From positions 1 to 13,538 of the forward strand of contig CAAFIN010000106.1 in the NCBI GenBank assembly GCA_900762945.1: a stretch of DNA of 13,538 bases, in the 5' to 3' direction. This document shows positions 7,290-13,538 of this stretch, in pieces (within the stretch, counting starts at the first letter, position 1; every line of letters begins with the position of its first letter). Both the position numbers and the translations under genes were made by a program. Source of the DNA: Clostridia bacterium (lineage in GTDB: Bacteria > Bacillota > Clostridia > Christensenellales > Pumilibacteraceae). A model generated the notes under the pieces. That model was not told the DNA's origin. It was given only the letters and a program-made list of their open reading frames with translations, and ran no database searches.

Positions 7290-9935
7290 ATGAGAAAGAA
7301 GACGTTTATTGCAGTATTGTTGACCGTCGTTTTGGCGGCGACTACGCTTGCGCTTGTCGGCTGCGGCAACAAAAAAGTCGCAAAAGTCGTGCTTGTCGAT
7401 TTCCCCGCGACCCAAACGGTCGAGGCGCAAAAGCTGGGCGACACGTACGAGTTGCGTCGCACGGTCAAGGACGAGGAAGGCAATGCGTATGACCTTAATG
7501 CCGTTGTCAAAACGGCGTCGGGCGGAAACGTAAGCGTCGTGGGGGCGAAGTTCGACCTGACCGACCTCGGCGGCTATGTCGTAACGTATACCGCAACGGT
7601 AAGCGAAAAGGACGTACGCACGTCGGTTGTAACCGTTCCCGTGTACGACGACGATGATCCCGTTATTGTGATCGCAAAGCCCGAAAACGGTTTGGTGGGC
7701 CATGAATATACCTTGCCGACGATAACATTTACCGATGCATCCGAGATTGCCGAAAAGTCGGTCAAGGTTTTCAACGTCGACGGTGATACGTTGCGTGAGA
7801 TCGCGCTTACCGAGCATGAGGGCAGGTATACGTTTACGCCCGAGGCAATCGGCTATTACCGTATCAGCGCGTATGCCAAAGACGCCGCGAACAACGAGAG
7901 TACGCGCACGGCAGACTTTACCGTCGATACGCTTCTTGCGGGCGAGGCGTTTAATCCCGAGTCGCTTACGGCGCGCAATCAGCTCAGAAGCACCAGCGAC
8001 CCCGACACCGAGTATACGTTTGTTTCCGCCGAAGACAACGACGACGAAATTTACGGCGGCGCTTATTGGCTGGTTAAGCCAAATCAAAGCGGTTGGAAGA
8101 ATACGCATTTAACGCCTCGTTTGCCTATATCGGAATACGCCGAATACGACGTAATCACGATGTGGGTATATGCGGAGTCGGCTAAGCCTTCTGCGGGCAT
8201 AGGCAGCTTTGTAATTCTCGGCGACGTAGAACTGAATCAGGGAACCGGTAACGGCGGAACGATGAAGAGCAATGAGTGGACGCTTGTTGAGATCCCGATA
8301 GCCAAGTTTATCGAAAAAGTAGAAAGCCAGATGTTATTTGCCGTTTCTTATGCCGACGATATAATTTACGGTGTGCGTTTGGGCGAGGTCATGGCGAAAA
8401 AGCGCACCGATTACGCTGTGACGAATTTCAGCGCAGCTACGTTGGCTGATGGCGGAGCGGTTGCGTTTACGGTGACCGGTTCGAGCGAATACAAAGTAAC
8501 CGTAACTGTCGCGGGAGGGGATAATCCTTTGGACGGATTGACGCATAGCGGCGACAACTATTCGATGACCGTCGCGCAAGCGGGCGATTACACGATCACC
8601 GTCGCACCCGTAAATTCGATTGATTACGGAACGCTTACGTTCGATTTTACCGTATACGACAGCCTTGTGATCGCGGTAGACGGCGACTATCTTGCGGTTG
8701 TTCCGACAAACAAGGAAATCGATTTGCTTTCCGCAAGCGTATACTCCGGCACGACGGTTATGGAAGAAATGCCCGTAAGCAAAGCGCTTTACAAAAAGAA
8801 CGGCGCAAATTGGGCAGAAGTCACTTCGGGCATTGCAGGCGATAAATTTACGCCCGCCGAAGCAGGCGAATACAAAGTCGTTTATTCGGCTTCGGGCGTC
8901 GACAGTGTTGAAAAGACTTTTACCGTCGCCGCAACGGGTGAGGTGTTTGATCCTTCGGCCGCATATTCGGGCGAACAGATCGCCGCAACGGGCGCGGCGT
9001 TTAACGGCACCGTCAAAACAGTGGTGTCGGCGGACGAAAATGACGATGCAGTATACGACGGCGCATACGTGCAGTACACCGTACCCGGTACGGGTTGGAG
9101 CAATATCGGCATTACGCCCACATTCGCGCGCGAACAGTACGCCGAGTTCGATTACGTCACCGCTTGGATCTATCTGGGGCAAAAAGAGGGCGCGGCCGAA
9201 GGTACGGCTATGCTTGTAACGGGCGGCGTAAAACCGTATAGGCGTTACGTTAAAACGGGCGCATGGACGCAACTCACGTTTATCAAATTGCACGACGGAA
9301 TGACGCACACGTATGCGGATAACGTTTTCTGTGAGAACGTCAAGTTCGGAAACGATACTGCAGCTACTTTCAATTTCGGCGCATTTTTCAGTGTAAGTTG
9401 GTCGGCAGATACCGAATACGTCCGAATCGGAGAGATCAAGGCGGGCAAGTTTGTTGCGGAAAACAAGACAACGGAAACCGTGTTCGATCCCACGGCAGAA
9501 AACATTGCCGCAAATTTCAAGGGACAGGGAACCTTTAATACCGAGGGCGTAGTCAATCCGGATACGGACGGCGCGTATAAAGGCGCGTGCGTCGGTTGGA
9601 AGCCGGGAACGGGTTGGCAGAACCTGTATCTGACGCCCACAACGGGGAACTGGGAAAGCCTTGCGGGGTATCAGCAGATTAAAGTTTGGGTGTATGTGCA
9701 GACCGGCGCAAAAAAGGATTTCGAGTTGATTATGCTCGGCGATACGTCCGCAGGACAAAAGATTACCACCGATACTTGGGTAGAGCTTACGTTGGATATC
9801 GGCATGTATATTGAATACATCAAGAGAAAGCCCAATGCAAGCACTAGTTCGGGCAATCCCTACTTTATGTCGCAAAAAGCTTGGGCGGGCGCAACCGTCT
9901 ATGTCGGTACGATGACTGCGATCGATTACGTGTAA
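7290..9935 (+). CDS. Large multi-domain lipoprotein: Ig-like modules and three repeated beta-sandwich modules
   Basis: This 881-residue surface protein has a canonical lipobox LVGC (Cys25). Ribosome binding site AGGAGG (7279-7284) sits 5 bp before the ATG. Order of modules: Ig-like strands at about 31-118; a second Ig-like module at 121-214 with DAANNES near 198-204, typical of bacterial surface Ig folds; repeat A (219-372); two Ig-like modules (375-457, 458-547); repeat B (550-724); repeat C (729-881). The repeats start with GEAFNPES, GEVFDPSA and TETVFDPT, and each contains a near-identical core: SGWKNTHLTP, TGWSNIGITP and TGWQNLYLTP. There is no catalytic motif and no LPXTG anchor or dockerin. 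It probably captures or presents a glycan for the neighbouring glycosidase and importer. Adhesion or a structural surface role is an alternative. Confidence 0.7.
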   Translation: MRKKTFIAVLLTVVLAATTLALVGCGNKKVAKVVLVDFPATQTVEAQKLGDTYELRRTVKDEEGNAYDLNAVVKTASGGNVSVVGAKFDLTDLGGYVVTYTATVSEKDVRTSVVTVPVYDDDDPVIVIAKPENGLVGHEYTLPTITFTDASEIAEKSVKVFNVDGDTLREIALTEHEGRYTFTPEAIGYYRISAYAKDAANNESTRTADFTVDTLLAGEAFNPESLTARNQLRSTSDPDTEYTFVSAEDNDDEIYGGAYWLVKPNQSGWKNTHLTPRLPISEYAEYDVITMWVYAESAKPSAGIGSFVILGDVELNQGTGNGGTMKSNEWTLVEIPIAKFIEKVESQMLFAVSYADDIIYGVRLGEVMAKKRTDYAVTNFSAATLADGGAVAFTVTGSSEYKVTVTVAGGDNPLDGLTHSGDNYSMTVAQAGDYTITVAPVNSIDYGTLTFDFTVYDSLVIAVDGDYLAVVPTNKEIDLLSASVYSGTTVMEEMPVSKALYKKNGANWAEVTSGIAGDKFTPAEAGEYKVVYSASGVDSVEKTFTVAATGEVFDPSAAYSGEQIAATGAAFNGTVKTVVSADENDDAVYDGAYVQYTVPGTGWSNIGITPTFAREQYAEFDYVTAWIYLGQKEGAAEGTAMLVTGGVKPYRRYVKTGAWTQLTFIKLHDGMTHTYADNVFCENVKFGNDTAATFNFGAFFSVSWSADTEYVRIGEIKAGKFVAENKTTETVFDPTAENIAANFKGQGTFNTEGVVNPDTDGAYKGACVGWKPGTGWQNLYLTPTTGNWESLAGYQQIKVWVYVQTGAKKDFELIMLGDTSAGQKITTDTWVELTLDIGMYIEYIKRKPNASTSSGNPYFMSQKAWAGATVYVGTMTAIDYV

Positions 9936-9943
9936 AGGCAGGA
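9936..9943 (+). promoter_or_regulatory. Ribosome binding site that sets the MBL hydrolase start at 9950
   Basis: AGGCAGGA begins directly after the upstream stop codon (9933-9935) and ends 6 bp before the ATG at 9950. It supports a start that gives the usual MKFKYLGTAAAEG opening of PhnP-like proteins. Confidence 0.7.
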
Positions 9944-9949
9944 TCGACC

Positions 9950-10789
9950 ATGAAATTCAAGTATTTGGGAACGGCTGCGGCCGAGGGCTTTCCCGCCGTA
10001 TTCTGCAACTGTGCATATTGTAATGCCGCTCGTCAAAAAGGCGGTAAGAATATCCGCACCCGTTCCCAAGCGGTGATCGACGAGGATATGCTGATCGACT
10101 TTCCGCCCGATACGTATGCGCATGCGTTACGCAACGGATTGAACTTAGGGCGGATCAAGCACTTGCTGGTGACGCATTCGCACATGGATCACTTTTTCCC
10201 GCAAGAGTTCGAGATGCGCGGCATTTGTTTTGCGCACGACATGCCCGAAAAGGAGATCACGGTCTATTGCAACGATACCGTAAAAGATCTGTTCTTCCAT
10301 ATCAATACGGGCAAGATCCACGAGCAGGTTTTAGCGAACATCCGGTTTGTGACGGTCGAGACGTTCGTGCCGTTTCAAGCGGGCGAATATACGGTAACGG
10401 CGCTACCCGCCAGGCATACGCAAGGCGAACAAAGTTTGATTTTCATCATCGAGAAGGACGGGAAAGTCGTACTCTACGGCAACGATACGGGATACTTTTA
10501 CGAAGAAGTGTTTACCTATATAGAAAAGCAGGGTATCCGTTTCGATCTGATTTCGCTCGACTGTACGCTTGTGAACAATTCTGTACCCGATACCGGTACG
10601 CATATGGGGTTTGACCAAGTGCGGCGCGTAACCGAACGGTTGACGGCGGCGGGCGCGGTCACCGATAAAACGGTCAAATACGTTACGCACTTTTCGCATA
10701 ACGGCAATCCATTGCAGGCAGAACTCGTAAAGTCGGCAAAAAAGATAGGCTTTTGCGTGGCGTACGACGGCGAAGAAATACTACTATAA
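9950..10789 (+). CDS. PhnP-like metallo-beta-lactamase-fold hydrolase
   Basis: This is a 279-residue cytoplasmic metal-dependent hydrolase with no signal peptide. The opening KYLGTAAAEGFPAVFCNCAYC contains three cysteines (19, 21, 24) in the position where PhnP-type enzymes bind a structural zinc. The active-site motif THSHMDH gives His76, His78, Asp80 and His81. Further likely metal ligands are His156 (ARHTQGE), Asp179 (YGNDTG) and a late histidine (His247 or His250 in THFSH). PhnP cleaves a cyclic phosphodiester of ribose in phosphonate breakdown, but no other phosphonate gene is here, so that reaction should not be assumed. It follows the large lipoprotein by 14 bp and precedes the oxidoreductase by 18 bp. 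The fold and metal site are firm; the substrate is not. Confidence 0.85.
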   Translation: MKFKYLGTAAAEGFPAVFCNCAYCNAARQKGGKNIRTRSQAVIDEDMLIDFPPDTYAHALRNGLNLGRIKHLLVTHSHMDHFFPQEFEMRGICFAHDMPEKEITVYCNDTVKDLFFHINTGKIHEQVLANIRFVTVETFVPFQAGEYTVTALPARHTQGEQSLIFIIEKDGKVVLYGNDTGYFYEEVFTYIEKQGIRFDLISLDCTLVNNSVPDTGTHMGFDQVRRVTERLTAAGAVTDKTVKYVTHFSHNGNPLQAELVKSAKKIGFCVAYDGEEILL

Positions 10790-10807
10790 CAAAGAGGCAA
10801 ATTTACT

Positions 10808-12016
10808 ATGGTTGTCAAGATAGCGATACTCGGTTTGGGACAAAGAGGATTGATCTATGCGGATTACGCCAAATCGCATCCCGATGAATTTGAAGTTACG
10901 GCAATTACCGATAACGATCCGAGAAAAACAGAGATCGCCAAACAAAGGTTTTCATGCCCCGTGTTTTCCGATTACAAACAGTTTCTTGCCGCGGGGATCG
11001 AGGCAGACGTCGTGTCGGTCTCCACGCAAGACGCCGACCACCCCGAGCACGCCGTAGCGTGTATGGAAAAAGGATACGATCTGTTGCTCGAAAAACCGAT
11101 TGCGCCCACGCTCGAAGGCTGTATACAAATCAGTTCTGTCGCGCAAAAGCTCGGAAGAAAGGTCATAGTGTGTCATGTGCTTCGCTATACGGCGTTTTAC
11201 CGCAAGCTGAAAGAAATCATTACGGCGGGCAAGGTGGGCGACATTATGACCGTGCACGCGTCCGAAAACGTGGGGTACTACCACCAAGCCCATTCGTTTG
11301 TGCGCGGGCCGTGGCGCAACAGTAAACAGTCCAGCCCGATGATCTTGGCAAAGTGCTGTCACGACCTGGACATTTTGCGTTGGCTGATCGATAAGAAATG
11401 CAACTCGGTAAGCTCGTTCGGGTCGCTCTCGTTTTTCAAGCCCGAACGCGCGCCCCAAGGGCATACGGCGTATTGCTCGGATTGCCCGCATGCCGATTGC
11501 ATATACAAGGCGCAAACACTCTATCCCGCGTATCATTGGCAAGCCAGATATTTTACCGACAGTGAGGACGACAAAGAGATCTTGAAAGCGTTGACGCACT
11601 CGCAATACGACAGGTGTGTGTACGCGTCGGATAACGACGTGGTCGACCATCAAGTCAGCATTTTTACCTTCGATGACAATGTGACGGCGGCGCATACCAT
11701 GACCGCGTTCAGTAAAGAAGTTTACCGGGATATTAAGATTTACGGAACGCTTGCCGAGCTTGTCGGCAATATGGAAGACAATTTTATCGAGCTGCGGCCG
11801 TTCGGTGGGGAAGTCGAGCGGTTCGAAATCGACCCGAATTCGATTAGCGGTAATCACGGCGGCGGCGACGTCGGACTTATGCACGAGATATGGAGCGACT
11901 TTAACGGGTTGCCCACCGAAGGGATGTCGTATCTCGACGTTTCGATCGACAGTCACAAAATGGCGTTCGGCGCCGAACAGTCGCGGCTGAGCGGAAAAAC
12001 GGTTTTAATAAAATGA
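10808..12016 (+). CDS. Gfo/Idh/MocA family oxidoreductase
   Basis: This is a probable NAD(P)-dependent sugar or cyclitol dehydrogenase of the cytoplasm, 402 residues. The Rossmann domain opens VKIAILGLGQRG (3-14). The EKP motif that ends the cofactor domain is at 95-97. The CCHDLD block (183-188) carries the catalytic-type His185 and Asp188, with Lys182 just before. A cysteine cluster, C223-x2-C226-x4-C231 inside YCSDCPHADCIY, lies in the C-terminal domain; I recall similar clusters from a subset of this family, with unknown purpose. The ribosome binding site AAAGAGG (10791-10797) is 10 bp before the ATG. It is the last intact gene of the operon. Other activities in this superfamily, including the NAD-dependent glycosidase family GH109, cannot be ruled out from sequence alone. 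Confidence 0.88.
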   Translation: MVVKIAILGLGQRGLIYADYAKSHPDEFEVTAITDNDPRKTEIAKQRFSCPVFSDYKQFLAAGIEADVVSVSTQDADHPEHAVACMEKGYDLLLEKPIAPTLEGCIQISSVAQKLGRKVIVCHVLRYTAFYRKLKEIITAGKVGDIMTVHASENVGYYHQAHSFVRGPWRNSKQSSPMILAKCCHDLDILRWLIDKKCNSVSSFGSLSFFKPERAPQGHTAYCSDCPHADCIYKAQTLYPAYHWQARYFTDSEDDKEILKALTHSQYDRCVYASDNDVVDHQVSIFTFDDNVTAAHTMTAFSKEVYRDIKIYGTLAELVGNMEDNFIELRPFGGEVERFEIDPNSISGNHGGGDVGLMHEIWSDFNGLPTEGMSYLDVSIDSHKMAFGAEQSRLSGKTVLIK

Positions 12017-12073
12017 GCCGTATTTGGCCAAAGGAAAAATCAAAATAAAAAAAGGCAATCGGTCTCTGTCTGA

Positions 12074-12114
12074 TATGCACCTCCAAAAGTTAGACAAACT
12101 TTTGGAGGTGCATA
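12074..12114 (+). repeat. Perfect 18-bp inverted repeat hiding a ribosome binding site
   Basis: Arms at 12074-12091 and 12097-12114 pair perfectly around a 5-base loop (AGACA). The right arm contains GGAGGTG (12104-12110), which is followed by an ATG at 12120, so the hairpin would sequester a start signal. It could act as the terminator of the operon, but the bases after it (AATTTTA) are a poor U-tract. It also resembles the hairpin plus start seen at the left end of some IS3-family elements. The two readings cannot be separated here. Confidence 0.8.
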
Positions 12115-12123
12115 ATTTTATGA

Positions 12124-12841
12124 AAAAGACAAAGCGAGAAAACAGACACGGACATCGGCAACAACGAAGAAGATGTCGGAAACGTAAGTAACTCCGCGAA
12201 AGCCGAAATGGTGTTATCGTAAAGCGAATACGCGCACTTTGTCGGAAGAGTTTACGGCGACGACCAAAGCGGGTATACGATTTCCAACACGGCAAGCGGC
12301 ATTGAATTTGCAACCGACAGCCGTAACGTTTATATCACTTTATCCGGCTCTCAAGCCCCCGAAGGGGACGCCTATGTAAATGTTTTGATAGACAATGAAA
12401 GAGTCAAAAGAATGGAAATAGGCAGCCAAAAGAAAGAATACTCTCTTTATGTAAACAGAGACCAAAAAGTGCATACGGTCAAAGTGCTTAAAGCTACGGC
12501 AGCACAGTATTCATCGCTTGTGCTGTACGCAGTACGCGGCGACGGTTATTTTTATCCCGTTACGGATAAAGTCAAAGAAAAATAGCATTTTACGGAGACT
12601 CGATAACTTGCGGATACGGCAATATCGGTGACAGTTCGGTAAAAACGTATCGCACGCAAGACCAAGACGGGACGCAGACATACGCATATTTTTGTGCCGA
12701 CAAATTGCATGCGGAAATCGATGTATTGGCGGCAACCGCCTGGTCGGTCAATAAATCCAAATGGGCGCGAACGGACATCCGTCCGTTGCTGCACATAAAA
12801 AGGCGGGCGAACAGCTCTATGCCCACATAAATGCGCAATAG
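12124..12841 (+). pseudogene. Broken CE2-type SGNH acetyl esterase
   Basis: Translated pieces in three frames rebuild a carbohydrate esterase family 2-like protein. The N-terminal jelly-roll is read from 12124 to 12582, with FVGRVYG, a GIEF strand, YVNVLIDNERV and HTVKVLKA all typical of CE2. An in-frame TAA interrupts it at 12220-12222. At an A-run (12578-12582) the frame shifts: one extra A would join VKEK to IAFYGDSITCGYG, the SGNH catalytic Ser block, read from 12582. This frame continues through QDGTQTYAYF to TAWSVNKSK. A last frame from about 12764 encodes GANGHPSVAAHKKAGEQLY, the catalytic-His block, and ends at TAG 12839-12841. The middle of the SGNH domain is missing. The Asp expected just before GHP is Asn. 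The signal peptide is also absent. It cannot make a working enzyme. Confidence 0.85.
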
Positions 12842-12842
12842 A

Positions 12843-13538
12843 TTAGCTTAAAAAGCCGCCGTTGTAGCCTGCGCCCGTCATCATTTGTGCGGCGCGTTCG
12901 ATTATGCGGCGATAGCGTTCGATATAGCGAACATAGTCGGGATAGAAATATTGCTCGTGAAACATAAGTTCGCAAAAATCGAGATTTTCTTCGATTAACG
13001 GTTGTAAGTCGCGCGCCATATCGTCCTCGTGCGTGTAGGCATTGAGCAAAAGATCGGTTTTGCGAAAGGTGTACCCGTTGTCGTCGAATCGGCGCAGCGT
13101 GTTTTGCTCTAAGAATGCGCGGTCGAAATAGTACGAGCCGCTTGGATCGCCGTTGTGATTCAGGCATAAATAGCCGTAAAAGATACGGTATCCGCTGTCG
13201 GTTAGTCCCTTGAACCCTTCGCGCGTGCAAAGTCCGCAATGCAGCGTCATTTCTTCCGAAAGCGACGACCTGCCTGCGAACCGTGCGATCTCGGCGTTGA
13301 CCGCTTGCGCGTCGCGGAAAACTTCTCGGTATCCGCTTGTGCGATAGGGGGTTGCCGGGTGTTCGGCTTTTGCGTGAAAAGAAAATTTGAGCCAATCGCT
13401 GTTTTCTTCAAACTCGCGTTTGTATCGACCCGTCATGTCGGACAGCCAAAAGGGCGGCTTTTTGTGGGCAAAACCGGCCGACGTCGTATTTTCGTAAAAA
13501 AGATTAAGACAAAATACGGCGTCGTATTTTAAGTGAAC
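12843..13538 (-). CDS. Polysaccharide-deacetylase-like hydrolase, 5' end cut by the window
   Basis: 231 residues are visible. The reading frame stays open to the right edge: the ATG at 13436 is internal, because the 34 codons upstream of it continue with KYDAVFCLNLFYEN and PPFWLSDM, which match the rest of the protein in style. Recognisable blocks (numbering from the first visible residue) are NSDWLKFSFHA (46-56), LHCGLC with His100, and FHEQYFYPDY (193-202) with His194. I associate these with a group of Firmicute hydrolases related to polysaccharide deacetylases; the N-terminal metal motif would lie outside the window. The gene converges on the esterase pseudogene and its stop is 1 bp from that gene's end. 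Family assignment is from pattern memory and is moderate; deacetylase activity is not shown. Confidence 0.6.
   Translation of the reverse strand, partial: VHLKYDAVFCLNLFYENTTSAGFAHKKPPFWLSDMTGRYKREFEENSDWLKFSFHAKAEHPATPYRTSGYREVFRDAQAVNAEIARFAGRSSLSEEMTLHCGLCTREGFKGLTDSGYRIFYGYLCLNHNGDPSGSYYFDRAFLEQNTLRRFDDNGYTFRKTDLLLNAYTHEDDMARDLQPLIEENLDFCELMFHEQYFYPDYVRYIERYRRIIERAAQMMTGAGYNGGFLS

Noticed and set aside
8334..9875. Long open frame (513 codons) on the minus strand
   Set aside because: It lies wholly antisense to the large lipoprotein gene, which has a signal peptide, ribosome binding site and repeated domains. The minus-strand protein is Arg/His/Ile-rich with no recognisable motif.
10952..11956. 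Minus-strand open frame of 334 codons
   Set aside because: It is antisense to the Gfo/Idh gene, whose motifs are clear. The product has a shadow-like composition.
12120..12191. A 23-codon basic peptide with its own GGAGG site
   Set aside because: No family is recognised. The overlapping frame carries esterase-like sequence, and the start signal is locked in a hairpin, so it is more likely a relic.
12385..12585. A 66-residue stand-alone gene
   Set aside because: The same frame is already homologous-looking CE2 sequence upstream of this ATG, and the domain continues after the stop in another frame. It is a fragment of the pseudogene.
12578..12585. Programmed frameshift at the A-run to express the esterase
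   Set aside because: The run is only five A, and the gene has an upstream in-frame stop and a large internal deletion as well, so decay explains it better.
1..13538. CRISPR arrays, tRNA or rRNA genes, or phage attachment sites
   Set aside because: No regularly spaced direct repeats, cloverleaf-like sequence or integrase gene was seen.

Overview
The window looks like part of a chromosome from an anaerobic, gut-type Firmicute (Clostridia-like). This is an inference from three things: strong GGAGG-type ribosome binding sites before nearly every gene, several Gly-Cys lipoprotein signal peptides, and a CUT1 sugar importer encoded without its own ATPase. No rRNA, tRNA or housekeeping gene is present to fix the taxonomy.

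Positions 1-157 are AT-rich and non-coding and carry a good sigma-A-like promoter (TTGCAA, 17 bp, TAAAAT with an extended TGC). From 158 to 12016 eight genes run on the plus strand with gaps of 1-28 bp and no internal terminator, so they probably form one operon. The order is: two ABC permeases (158-1111, 1113-2021); a lipoprotein solute-binding protein (2049-3671); a lipoprotein with a DUF4091/GH123-like glycosidase domain (3701-6097); a lipoprotein with two carbohydrate-binding-like modules (6108-7274); a large lipoprotein with Ig-like modules and three copies of a related beta-sandwich module (7290-9935); a PhnP-like metallo-beta-lactamase-fold hydrolase (9950-10789); and a Gfo/Idh/MocA oxidoreductase (10808-12016).

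The likely logic is a glycan-utilisation locus. Surface lipoproteins hold and trim a glycan, the binding protein and permeases import the product using an ATPase encoded elsewhere, and the two cytoplasmic enzymes modify it. The actual sugar is not readable from the sequence.

From 12017 to 12841 the sequence is decayed. A long perfect hairpin at 12074-12114 hides a ribosome binding site and may be a relic of an insertion-sequence end. It is followed by a CE2-type acetyl esterase pseudogene with an in-frame stop, a single-base frameshift and a large internal deletion. A minus-strand gene (12843 to the right edge, 5' end cut by the window) converges on the pseudogene with a 1-bp gap and resembles polysaccharide-deacetylase-like hydrolases.

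The best candidates for something undescribed are the set of three co-expressed surface lipoproteins that share related beta-sandwich modules, and the pairing of an uncharacterised GH123/DUF4091 enzyme with an MBL hydrolase and a Gfo/Idh enzyme.
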